This document shows positions 50,821 to 59,496 of a stretch of 62,394 bases of DNA, piece after piece (within the stretch, counting starts at the first letter, position 1; each line of letters starts with the position of its first letter). Location: positions 1 through 62,394 of the forward strand of contig JANPBT010000078.1 of the NCBI GenBank assembly GCA_031430575.1. The letters run 5' to 3'. Made by a program: the position numbers and the translations under genes. Source of the stretch: JANMDS01 sp031430575. Lineage in GTDB: Bacteria; Pseudomonadota; Gammaproteobacteria; Burkholderiales; Casimicrobiaceae. The notes beneath the pieces were generated by a model. The model made no database searches, was not told the origin of the DNA, and worked only from the letters and a program-made list of their open reading frames with translations.

Positions 50821-50839
50821 GTTGCGCCGCAGGTATTGT
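50821..50839 (-). repeat. One-mismatch dispersed repeat between dnaE and ugpC
   Basis: GTTGCGCCGCAGGTATTG differs from the consensus core at one position (TTG for CTG). It lies in the 75-base gap upstream of ugpC. Confidence 0.75.
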
Positions 50840-50872
50840 AGGCATAGATGATTAAATTTGCGTTAACGATAT

Positions 50873-53800
50873 TCAATCGTAGTCGAAACGTACATTTTCG
50901 TGGGGTAACCAGCCCTGCAGCTTGGTGAGCAGCAAGTCGTGTGGCACGACATTCCACTGTGCTCCAAGCGTTAAAGTGCCCCGACTTGCGCCGCAGGTAT
51001 ACGCGATACGCACCGGTAGCGTTCCGTTAGGCGTGTAGGGCTGCAGCGAAGTCATCAGTTTTTTGGTATCAGCCTGACCGTTGAGCGCGATGGAGAGTCG
51101 CTTGGCAAAGCGTTTGCGTGCTTCGTTGAGATCCATCAAGCTATCGGCGACGGTGCGCAGCCCGCCGCCATACTCGGAATCGCCGCCACGCCGATCTTCG
51201 CTCACACGACCTTCGATAATAATCGGCTGGTCTTCTTTCAACCAATGCCGATTTGCGTCAAAGACTTCAGCGAAAACCATAACGTCAACGCTCGCGGTCG
51301 CGTCATCAACGGTCACAAAACACATCTTGCCGCGCTTGCCCATCTGGACGCGCACGCCAGTGATGATGCCTGCAAGCATTTGCTTGTCAGGCCTTGGCTG
51401 CAGCTTGGCAAGCGAAGTGCGCCCGATATATTGCAACTCATGGCGATAGGAATCGTAGGGGTGGCCGCTTAAATAAAGTCCAAGTGCAGCTTTTTCATGG
51501 GTCAGTAATTCGAGTGTGCTCCAGCTTTGTGCGGTCACTAATTCCAGCGCGGGCGTGTCGCCTTCACCGGCATCGCTAAATAGCCCACTTTGCATTTCGT
51601 TGCGGGCAGCCTGATCGGCGCTTTCAAGCGCCAACGGGATCGAAGCAAAAACCCGCGCTCGATCAGCGTGTAGCCCGTCAAACGCACCACCTTTGACGAG
51701 CACTTCAAGCGCGCGGCGATTGACAACTGATTTGTCGACCCGATGACAAAAATCAAATAGGTCTTTGAATGCGCCACCCTGAGCACGCTCGGCAACGATA
51801 TGGTGCGCAGCACTTTCCCCCGCGCCCTTAATTGCGCCCATTCCATAGCGGATTTCCACGCGATTGATGGCCACGAATCGGTACTCCCCGCTATTAATGT
51901 CGGGCGCAAGCACGCGCAGATCGCAGGCTGCAGAATCATCTAAAAACTCTTTGACCTTAGCGCTATCGCTCATCACCGCACTCAAGTTGGCGGCCATAAA
52001 CGCAGCGGGGTGATGCACTTTGCAGTACGCGGTTTGGTACGCGACGTAGGCATACGCGGCAGAATGAGATTTGTTAAATCCGTAGCCAGCAAAGGTCTCC
52101 ATCTGATCAAAAATTTCGTTGGCGACCTGCGGCGTAATTTGTTTTTCTTGCGCACCTTTCAAAAAGACTTCACGTTGCTGCGCCATTTCTTCGGCTTTTT
52201 TCTTGCCCATCGCGCGACGCAACAAATCTGCCCCGCCAAGCGAGTAGCCACCGAGCACCTGCGCGACTTGCATCACCTGCTCTTGATAGACCATGATGCC
52301 TTGCGTTTCCGCGAGCAGCGGCTGCATACGCGGATCAAGGTACTCAACTTTTTCTTTGCCATTTTTTCGTAAGCAAAAACTGGGGATGAACTCCATCGGG
52401 CCCGGGCGATAGAGGGCATTGAGTGCAATTAAGTCTTCCAATCGATCAGGGCGCGCTTGAATGAGCGCCGAGCGCATGCCAGACGATTCAAACTGGAAAA
52501 TAGCAGTCGTTTCGCCTTTTTGGAAAATTTTATAAACCTGTGGATCGTCGAGAGGTATTTTGTAGCTATCAAAAATTTCATCACCGGGCGCTAGCCGCAG
52601 CGCGCGAATACTGCGCACGGTGTGGTCAAGCACGGTTAAGGTGGTTAAACCCAAAAAGTCAAACTTGACTAAGCCCACGGCCTCGACATCATCTTTATCA
52701 AACTGGCTAACCATTGCTGTGGAGCCATCTTGGGCATACAGAGGGCAAAAATCGGTCAATTTGCCAGGGGCAATGAGCACGCCGCCAGCATGCATGCCAA
52801 CGTTACGGGTGAGCCCTTCGACTTGCTGCGCGAGCGCAACGCATTCGCCCACATCATCTTCCTGCTCAACGCGCTGCTTGAGCATCGGCTCCATTTCTTT
52901 AGCCATTTCGAGCGTGATTAACTTCCCCGGCTGAAACGGAATCAGCTTGGCAATGCCATCGACAAAGCCGTAGGGCAAATCAAGTACACGCCCAATATCG
53001 CGCACGGCCGCTTTCGCTGCCATCGTGCCAAAAGTCGCGATCTGCGATACGGCATGCGCGCCATATTTTTGGCGCACGTAATCAATGACGCGATCGCGCC
53101 CGTCTTGGCAGAAATCAATATCAAAGTCGGGCATCGACACCCGCTCGGGATTTAAAAAGCGCTCGAAAAGCAAGCCGTAGCGAAGCGGATCAAGATCGGT
53201 GATTCCCAACGAATACGCAACCAACGAACCCGCACCCGAGCCCCGCCCGGGGCCAACGGGTACGCCGTTACCCTTCGCCCAGCGAATGAAATCGGCAACA
53301 ATCAAAAAATAGCCCGGAAAACCCATCTGCACGATTGTTTTGATTTCAAAATCGAGGCGATCAACATAGCGCTGCTTATCGGCAGCGATGTCTTGGGGCA
53401 AGATGTCGCCGTTGGCGATTCGCTGTTCAAATCCATCGAAAGACTCGATACGCAAATGCTCGGCGAGCGAGCGATTTTCTGGGGTTTCGAAATCGGGGAG
53501 ATAGGCCTTACCAAGTGTCATCTCGAAATTGCACCGCTTGGCAAGCTCGACGGTATTTGCGATGGCAGCTGGCACATCAGCGAAGCGCTCAATCATCTGC
53601 GCTTGCGTGCGGAAATGCTGCTCTTGGGTGAAATCCCGCGGGCGGCGCGGATTACCCATCGTAAATCCTGCCGCAATGCAGACCCGCGCCTCATGAGCCT
53701 TGAACTCCTCCGCTTTCAAAAACTGCGTTGGATGCGTAGCAATCACGGGGATCAAAAGCGCTGAAGCAAGCTGTAGCGAATGCCCAATCAAGGCCTCAGT

Positions 53801-54328
53801 ATGGGGCGCGCCAGCACGCTGAATTTCGAGGTAAAACCGATTGGGAAATTGTGCCTGCCACCATTGGGCTGCAGCGCGCGCTTGTGCAGATTGGCCAGAA
53901 AGAATTTGGCGACCAATATCTCCCGCGTTAAAGCCCGAAGTCGCGATCAAACCAGTTGTGTTTTCTTCGATCCATGATCGGCGAATGACGCCGCGCCCGT
54001 GCGCTTGATCGCCATAAGCGCGGGTCAGCCAGTCACACAATCGCAAATAACCATCACGATTTTGGGCGAGCAGGAGCGCACGATACGGAGCGCCGACGTC
54101 GTCGATATTCTCAATCCACGCATCAATGCCAACAATGGGTTTGATGCCTTTTTCACGCGTGGCTTTATAGAATTTGACCAAGCCAAAAAAATTTGCAGCG
54201 TCGGTAATCGCAAGTGCGCCTTGATCGTCGTCAGAGGCAGCGTCAACAATTTCATCGACGCGCACGGTGCTATCGGTAATTGAAAATTCTGTGTGCAGAC
54301 GAAGATGGACGAAACGTGGGGCGCTCAT
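50873..54328 (-). CDS. dnaE: DNA polymerase III alpha subunit
   Basis: The replicative polymerase catalytic subunit. The start at 54328 (MSAPRFVHLRLHTEFS) matches the family; ATG 54337 would add three residues. About 1151 residues is normal. The N-terminal PHP domain opens with HLRLHTEFSITDS. Polymerase motifs include GNGVPVGPGRGSGAGSLVAY near 355 and PDFDIDFCQDGRDRVIDYV near 398 (catalytic Asp pair), and GVLIAPGKLTDFCPLY near 515. NKSHSAAYAYVAYQTAYCKVHHP near 755 is typical. A candidate clamp-binding motif is QSGLF near 925, and the OB fold starts near 985 (AGIITGVRVQMGKRGKMCFVTVDD). A one-mismatch repeat encodes TCGAS near the C-terminus. Confidence 0.96.
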   Translation of the reverse strand: MSAPRFVHLRLHTEFSITDSTVRVDEIVDAASDDDQGALAITDAANFFGLVKFYKATREKGIKPIVGIDAWIENIDDVGAPYRALLLAQNRDGYLRLCDWLTRAYGDQAHGRGVIRRSWIEENTTGLIATSGFNAGDIGRQILSGQSAQARAAAQWWQAQFPNRFYLEIQRAGAPHTEALIGHSLQLASALLIPVIATHPTQFLKAEEFKAHEARVCIAAGFTMGNPRRPRDFTQEQHFRTQAQMIERFADVPAAIANTVELAKRCNFEMTLGKAYLPDFETPENRSLAEHLRIESFDGFEQRIANGDILPQDIAADKQRYVDRLDFEIKTIVQMGFPGYFLIVADFIRWAKGNGVPVGPGRGSGAGSLVAYSLGITDLDPLRYGLLFERFLNPERVSMPDFDIDFCQDGRDRVIDYVRQKYGAHAVSQIATFGTMAAKAAVRDIGRVLDLPYGFVDGIAKLIPFQPGKLITLEMAKEMEPMLKQRVEQEDDVGECVALAQQVEGLTRNVGMHAGGVLIAPGKLTDFCPLYAQDGSTAMVSQFDKDDVEAVGLVKFDFLGLTTLTVLDHTVRSIRALRLAPGDEIFDSYKIPLDDPQVYKIFQKGETTAIFQFESSGMRSALIQARPDRLEDLIALNALYRPGPMEFIPSFCLRKNGKEKVEYLDPRMQPLLAETQGIMVYQEQVMQVAQVLGGYSLGGADLLRRAMGKKKAEEMAQQREVFLKGAQEKQITPQVANEIFDQMETFAGYGFNKSHSAAYAYVAYQTAYCKVHHPAAFMAANLSAVMSDSAKVKEFLDDSAACDLRVLAPDINSGEYRFVAINRVEIRYGMGAIKGAGESAAHHIVAERAQGGAFKDLFDFCHRVDKSVVNRRALEVLVKGGAFDGLHADRARVFASIPLALESADQAARNEMQSGLFSDAGEGDTPALELVTAQSWSTLELLTHEKAALGLYLSGHPYDSYRHELQYIGRTSLAKLQPRPDKQMLAGIITGVRVQMGKRGKMCFVTVDDATASVDVMVFAEVFDANRHWLKEDQPIIIEGRVSEDRRGGDSEYGGGLRTVADSLMDLNEARKRFAKRLSIALNGQADTKKLMTSLQPYTPNGTLPVRIAYTCGASRGTLTLGAQWNVVPHDLLLTKLQGWLPHENVRFDYD

Positions 54329-54359
54329 GGTACGCATTGTAGAGCGTGCGTTGGGATCA

Positions 54360-54419
54360 AATCTGCGCCGCAGGTATTTTGCGCGCGCTTAGCAGCACAA
54401 TACTTGCGGCGCAGATTTT
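54360..54419 (-). terminator. Inverted pair of the dispersed repeat after the TonB receptor gene
   Basis: 20-base arms at 54360-54379 and 54400-54419 with one mismatch (the right copy has CTTGCGG). It lies between the receptor stop and dnaE, both on the minus strand. Confidence 0.78.
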
Positions 54420-54436
54420 GTGCTTTTCAAGGCTTT

Positions 54437-56749
54437 TTAGAAGCGCATTTCGAGGCGTAGCGTTACGTTTCGATAGTTTTTTGCGTTTGAGAGCGTACTT
54501 ATCTGCTCAAAATCAGTCAGCGTAATACTTTCCGTCACGGTGTCGCTCGGTGAAAAATTGGATGCTGTTAGGCGCACTTTCGTTTGCGTATCAACGGTCC
54601 AAAGCGCGTAAAGATCTCCAACGCGCTTTAAGTTCACCGAATTTTCAGCCAGATTAGTGGTTTGCGTGGTAAATCCTGGCGTCCACGCCATATTGCCACC
54701 TACAGAGACCGGCGTGCCGCGAAACCGATAGTCAGCACCAATATTGGAAATAAACTTTGGTTGATCGTTGATGCGATTATTCGGGCCAATCACATCTTTC
54801 ACCTTCGAGCGCAGCAGGCTTGCGTTGAACCGAAAGTTAACTGGAATTGCGCCTTCAACAATTTCAGTCAGCGAAAATTTCGTATCAAATTCCACGCCTT
54901 GCGAGAAGGCTTCGCTGAAATTTTGAGGCCGAGAAACGTAGCGTGGGCTGGTCGCCCATGAAACTGACTCTAGGGCGGTGACATTACGAATTAAATCCGT
55001 AATCTGCCGGTGAAATAAATTTACTGAAAACACGCCGCCGGATTTGAAATACTGCTCATACGCCAGATCAATGCCATTAGCACGCTCAGGCTTAAGCGTT
55101 GGATTTCCCGCGCGATCAGCATTCACAATCGTATTCGCACCGGGCGCTGGATACTGGGTATTTAAAAATGGCCGTGCGAGCACTTGATCTGTAGAAGGCG
55201 GTCGATAGCTTTGGGTTAAGCTTAGCCGAATTTGTTCACGGCTCGGCGGATCAAACCGATACACCAGATGCCCGAGCGGCGTCAGCACTTTACTCACATT
55301 TTTGACGTCGTTTTCACTACTCTTGCTGGTGGTATTGATCGTCTCATATCGTACGCCGAGGTTTGCGCCCCATTTTGAGGAAATTTCCCATTCATCTTGC
55401 AGATAAAGTGCGATCCTTCGCGAACCGGCGTTGAACTCTTCTCCAAGATCGGCTAATTGCTGCACGCCGTTATTAAGCGTTATGCTGGTTTGATCGCGAT
55501 CAACCGATTCGATTTCTGCGCCGGCGGTCAAACTATGCTTGCCCTCGCCAACGTTACGCATGAGCTTGCCTGAGAGATTCCAAGACCGATCGCGCGAGAT
55601 CGTGTCGGTTGAGGAAAGTAGCGTCGCCACGCCAGCGCGGTCAAAATCTTGCGTTTTCAGGAAGGCTTCACCGCGAAATGCACCAATGCCACCCCGTAGC
55701 TCGTAACGGGTCTCCGCATCTAAGCGCTTATTGAGGTTGACGTTGATGCGTGAAGGCGAAAAGTGCCCGAGGAATGCACCATCTCGCACGGCATAAGGCT
55801 CTGGGCGCGTGCCCAGCGTTTGAGTCAAATTTTGATGCCATGTATTGTTGGGCGCATTTGCACCGGTAAAGAGCATCACGCCAAATTGCTCGCCCGCGCC
55901 AAGCGCCCATTGCATGCGGGCATTCACGAACACACTTTTTGTTTGATTGTCGCTTTCTGAATCGCCAAATTGCTCCACGAGTTTCGCGCGGGTATCGCGA
56001 TTGAAAAAGCGGGTGACGTAATCGGACTCGTTCCTGAGATGGCCGAGATCGCCGTTGACGGTGATAGACCATGTGCCTTTATCGCCAAATTTATCGTTGC
56101 GGGTAAACGAGGCACGCGCAGGGTACACGCCATTTTCTTCGGTCACGCCTATTTGATAATCGTTGTCGGTCTTGCGGATCGGTTCGCGTAAAACGATATT
56201 GATCGTGCCAGCAATCGCCCGTGCGCCAGTCTCTGCTGTGGGGGCACGTAAGATTTCTATGCGCTCGACTTGCTCTGGGGTTAATTGATCTAGCGAAAAT
56301 CCGGGCGGGATGCGCTGGCCATCAATCAATATTTGGGTAAAGCCACCGCCCATTCCGCGCATGGCAATAGGCCCACCGCGACCCGGCCGTCCCCCTTGCG
56401 TTACACCCGGAAGCCTGCGCATCACTTCGGAAATATTGCTATCGCCATATTGCTGAATATCTTCGCGGGTGATGATGATTTTTGCTGCGGAAGAATTACG
56501 CCGCTCCTCGGTTGCGTTGACTTTACCGGTAACCTCGATCTTATCGACTGCCTGCGGCGCTTCTGGTTTCGCAGCGGACGGCGGCGTTGGCGTCGTCGGC
56601 GTTGGCTCGGTGGGTACGGTTGGCACGGTGGGCGGTGGCGCAATCGGCGGTGGCGGCGTCTGCGCAAAGGCAATACCTGCGGCGCAGTTTAGAGCTGTGA
56701 AGAGCACAAATGTGCCCGTCTTTTTTTGAAACGTCTTTAACCGATGCAC
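54437..56749 (-). CDS. TonB-dependent outer-membrane receptor
   Basis: A 770-residue receptor. The signal peptide (MHRLKTFQKKTGTFVLFTAL, cleavage likely after AFA) is followed by a Pro/Thr-rich spacer (residues about 32-68). The plug domain has IEVTGKVNATEERR near 72, DSNISEVMRRLPGVTQGG near 102, IAMRGMGGGFTQILIDGQRIPP near 127 and VERIEILRAPTAETGARAIAGTINIVL near 161. The C-terminal 22-strand barrel ends in VTLRLEMRF with the terminal Phe. An exact repeat (56674-56687) encodes NCAAGI inside the signal peptide. The substrate (iron chelate or other) is unknown. No adjacent TonB or import gene is seen. Confidence 0.92.
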   Translation of the reverse strand: MHRLKTFQKKTGTFVLFTALNCAAGIAFAQTPPPPIAPPPTVPTVPTEPTPTTPTPPSAAKPEAPQAVDKIEVTGKVNATEERRNSSAAKIIITREDIQQYGDSNISEVMRRLPGVTQGGRPGRGGPIAMRGMGGGFTQILIDGQRIPPGFSLDQLTPEQVERIEILRAPTAETGARAIAGTINIVLREPIRKTDNDYQIGVTEENGVYPARASFTRNDKFGDKGTWSITVNGDLGHLRNESDYVTRFFNRDTRAKLVEQFGDSESDNQTKSVFVNARMQWALGAGEQFGVMLFTGANAPNNTWHQNLTQTLGTRPEPYAVRDGAFLGHFSPSRINVNLNKRLDAETRYELRGGIGAFRGEAFLKTQDFDRAGVATLLSSTDTISRDRSWNLSGKLMRNVGEGKHSLTAGAEIESVDRDQTSITLNNGVQQLADLGEEFNAGSRRIALYLQDEWEISSKWGANLGVRYETINTTSKSSENDVKNVSKVLTPLGHLVYRFDPPSREQIRLSLTQSYRPPSTDQVLARPFLNTQYPAPGANTIVNADRAGNPTLKPERANGIDLAYEQYFKSGGVFSVNLFHRQITDLIRNVTALESVSWATSPRYVSRPQNFSEAFSQGVEFDTKFSLTEIVEGAIPVNFRFNASLLRSKVKDVIGPNNRINDQPKFISNIGADYRFRGTPVSVGGNMAWTPGFTTQTTNLAENSVNLKRVGDLYALWTVDTQTKVRLTASNFSPSDTVTESITLTDFEQISTLSNAKNYRNVTLRLEMRF
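56674..56687 (+). repeat. Dispersed repeat core, inside the TonB receptor signal peptide
   Basis: Exact core, antisense to the gene, encoding NCAAGI in the hydrophobic part of the signal peptide. Confidence 0.9.
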
Positions 56750-56899
56750 TGCAATTCCCCAAAAATTCTAATCTGAGTTTACGGTGCTTCGACCGGCGGC
56801 GTGAGATCGCGTTCCGTGATTTTCATGTTCGATTTGAAACGAAATGCAACCAACGCAATGGACGCTGACGTAAAGCGCGCGCTGCCCTAAACTAACGGT

Positions 56900-58855
56900 G
56901 TGAATTTAGACATCATTGATCACGCGTTCTCCGAAGCTGGCGCGCTCGCAAAATCGCAACCCCACTTCCGCCCGCGTGCTGCGCAGCAGGAAATGGCGCG
57001 CGCCGTCGCGACTGCATTGCAATCAAACGGCACGCTCGTCGTCGAAGCGGGCACTGGCACGGGCAAGACCTACGCCTATCTCGTGCCGGCATTACTCTGC
57101 GGTGGCCGGGTCATTGTCTCAACTGGAACGAAAACGCTGCAAGATCAGCTTTTTGACCGAGATTTGCCCGCTGTTCGCGCGGCATTCCCGATGCCGATCG
57201 AAGCTGCACTTTTGAAAGGGCGCGCCAACTACGTCTGCCGTCATCACTTGGAACGCACCCAAAGCGAAGGCCGCTTGCATAGCCGCGAAGATGTGGTGGC
57301 GCTGAGCAAAATCGCGACCTTTGCAGAGCGTTCAGCCTCTGGAGACAAGGCAGAATGCACCGACGTGCCCGATGATTCGCGCATTTGGCAAAGCGTCACC
57401 TCGACGCGCGACAATTGCTTGGGCAGCGACTGCAAGCATTACGACAATTGCTTCGTCATCAGCGCGCGCAAAGCTGCAATGAAAGCCGAGATCGTGGTGG
57501 TGAATCACCACTTATTTTTTGCCGATTTGGCGCTTAAAGATGAAGGTATCGCTGAGCTATTGCCCGCCTGCAATGCGGTGATCTTTGATGAGGCACATAA
57601 GCTTCCGGAAGCGGCGACGCTTTTTTTTGGGGCGCAAACGACGAGCGGGCAATTAATTGAGCTCGCCCGCGATATCGAGCTCACCATCCGTGCGCAGGCA
57701 AAAGATGCCGTTGATGTGGTGACCTATGCAAACGATATTGGATTGGCAACGCGTAAGCTTAGGCTCACGCTCGGCACGACACCTTTCAAAAAACCGCACT
57801 TTGATGCGCTTGATAGAGATGGCGTGCGCGAAGCGCTGGATGCGCTGGTGACGGCGGTTGCGCTCTGCGAAGGCGCACTCGAGCCACAAGCCCAACGTTC
57901 GGAAGATTTAGGCTTGCTGCTTGCGCGCACAACACAGCTGCGGCAAGCGCTATTGAGCTGGCTAAACGCTGCCGACGATGGCACGATCCGTTGGCTGGAA
58001 GTCAATGCCGGTAACTACGTTTTGCATGCAACGCCATTTTCAATTGCAGACATATTTAGCAAGCAACGCGAGGGTAATGCAAAAGCATGGATCTTTACGT
58101 CGGCAACGCTTTCAGCCGCTGGCTCGTTTGATCATTTTTCGTCGCAGCTTGGGCTTATTGATGCCACTTGCGCAACGTGGGAATCGCCCTTTGATTACGC
58201 GCGGCAAGCGGTGTTGTACGTACCTGCGGCGCAGTTTCCGCTTCCCAGTGCGCCCGAGCATACAGACGCAGTGATCGAGGAATCAGTCGCACTCGTTTGC
58301 GCAAACGGCGGCGGTAGCTTTTTATTATTTACATCCCATCGTGCGCTAAAGGCTGCCGCTGAAAAAGTGCCTGATATGCTGAAGGCTGCGGGGCAAGATC
58401 GACTTGTGCTCACGCAAGGGCAGGCGCCGAAGCATGAGTTATTGTCCCAATTCCGTAACGCTGGCAATGCGGTCTTGCTTGGAAGCCAAAGTTTTTGGGA
58501 AGGCGTAGACGTTCAAGGCGATGCGCTTTCATTGGTCGTCATTGACAAGCTTCCGTTCGCACCTCCAGATGATCCTGTGCTCGCGGCGCGCTTAAAAAAC
58601 CTTGAAGATAATGGTGGCAATGCGTTCGCGCAATGGCAATTGCCGCAAGCTGCGATTACGCTCAAACAAGGCGCAGGCAGATTGATTCGCAGCGAAACCG
58701 ACCGCGGTGTATTGGCAGTTATGGATACGCGGCTGGTCGATAAAGGCTACGGCAAGCACTTACAAAAGAGCTTGCCGCCGATGGCGCGTACTCGAAACAG
58801 CGAAGGCGTACGCAAGTTTCTAACTTCACTGCGCAATTCCACACCCTCGACGTAG
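56900..58855 (+). CDS. DinG/YoaA-type ATP-dependent DNA helicase
   Basis: A 651-residue XPD-like superfamily 2 helicase with a GTG start at 56900. Walker A is VVEAGTGTGKTYAYLVPAL near 47. Cysteines fitting a 4Fe-4S cluster occur at YVCRHH near 112 and NCLGSDCKHYDNC near 173-185. Motif II is VIFDEAHKLPEAA near 229 (DEAH). Late motifs include LGSQSFWEGVDVQGDALSLVVIDKLPFAPPDDP near 530-562 and LKQGAGRLIRSETDRGVLAVMDTR near 593. These helicases resolve R-loops or damaged forks. A repeat encodes VPAAQF. YoaA and DinG cannot be distinguished by eye. Confidence 0.9.
   Translation: MNLDIIDHAFSEAGALAKSQPHFRPRAAQQEMARAVATALQSNGTLVVEAGTGTGKTYAYLVPALLCGGRVIVSTGTKTLQDQLFDRDLPAVRAAFPMPIEAALLKGRANYVCRHHLERTQSEGRLHSREDVVALSKIATFAERSASGDKAECTDVPDDSRIWQSVTSTRDNCLGSDCKHYDNCFVISARKAAMKAEIVVVNHHLFFADLALKDEGIAELLPACNAVIFDEAHKLPEAATLFFGAQTTSGQLIELARDIELTIRAQAKDAVDVVTYANDIGLATRKLRLTLGTTPFKKPHFDALDRDGVREALDALVTAVALCEGALEPQAQRSEDLGLLLARTTQLRQALLSWLNAADDGTIRWLEVNAGNYVLHATPFSIADIFSKQREGNAKAWIFTSATLSAAGSFDHFSSQLGLIDATCATWESPFDYARQAVLYVPAAQFPLPSAPEHTDAVIEESVALVCANGGGSFLLFTSHRALKAAAEKVPDMLKAAGQDRLVLTQGQAPKHELLSQFRNAGNAVLLGSQSFWEGVDVQGDALSLVVIDKLPFAPPDDPVLAARLKNLEDNGGNAFAQWQLPQAAITLKQGAGRLIRSETDRGVLAVMDTRLVDKGYGKHLQKSLPPMARTRNSEGVRKFLTSLRNSTPST
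58221..58234 (+). repeat. Dispersed repeat core, inside the DinG-type helicase gene
   Basis: Exact core in sense orientation, encoding VPAAQF. Confidence 0.9.
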
Positions 58856-58992
58856 CGCGGGGATTTTGGTGTAAATATCCCAATTTCAATGACTACGGTG
58901 CGATATTTTTTCGCCCTCTTGAACGCTTGAGTGTCGCTCCCACTATTGATTCATGCGCGAAAATATTCCGCACTTTTTGATACTTGGAGCTG

Positions 58993-59397
58993 ATGATGCA
59001 TTCCCATTTTTCATATACACCCGCCTCACGCCTGCTGCATTCGGTATTTGCGCAAAATGCAAATGCCGTTACGTCTGCAGAGCTTAATATCGACGTCGTT
59101 GAATCTGACGCTGCTTTCACCCTACGCGCGGATATTCCCGGCGCTAGCAAAGAAGATGTCAGCGTTAGCATCGACGGTAACACCGTAAAACTTGAAGTCG
59201 TATTCAAAGAAGATCCGGCGGCCGACGCTGCGCTACCCGTCTGGCGCGAACGGCGCACCGGAAAAGTCAGCCGTGCATTGAAATTTGGTCAGCCGATCGA
59301 TGGCGATGGCGCGAGCGCAAAGCAGGAGCATGGCGTACTAACGCTCACGTTGCCGAAAAAAGGGAGTGCGCAGATTAAGCGCGTTACGATTCAGTAA
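58993..59397 (+). CDS. Hsp20/alpha-crystallin small heat-shock protein
   Basis: A 134-residue chaperone that holds unfolded proteins. The alpha-crystallin domain covers about residues 30-131: AELNIDVVESDAAFTLRADIPGASKEDVSVSIDGNTVKLEVVFKE, then GKVSRALKFGQPIDGDGASAKQEHGVLTLTLPKK with the L-T-L-T-L-P motif. The start is ATG 58993 or 58996, behind GGAG at 58985-58988. The upstream gap after the helicase gene is about 137 bases and should hold a promoter. It lacks the extended I-x-I C-terminal motif except for KRVTIQ. Confidence 0.88.
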   Translation: MMHSHFSYTPASRLLHSVFAQNANAVTSAELNIDVVESDAAFTLRADIPGASKEDVSVSIDGNTVKLEVVFKEDPAADAALPVWRERRTGKVSRALKFGQPIDGDGASAKQEHGVLTLTLPKKGSAQIKRVTIQ

Positions 59398-59426
59398 CGT
59401 CCGGCGCGAAGGTCAAAAATCGACGC

Positions 59427-59479
59427 GTACCTGCGGCGCAGATTTTGCACTTTTTAGCGCGCCCTGCGCCGCAGGTATT
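59427..59479. terminator. Inverted pair of the dispersed repeat between convergent genes
   Basis: Exact cores at 59428-59441 and 59464-59477 with a 22-base loop, between convergent hsp20 and the ABC-F gene, so it could terminate both. Confidence 0.83.
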
Positions 59480-59496
59480 CGATGAAGGATCGACCG

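Noticed and set aside
52121..52141. GACCTGCGGCGTAATTT in dnaE and ATCCTGCGGCGTAGG in dxs (36481) as repeat copies
   Set aside because: Several mismatches each; possible decayed copies but not countable.
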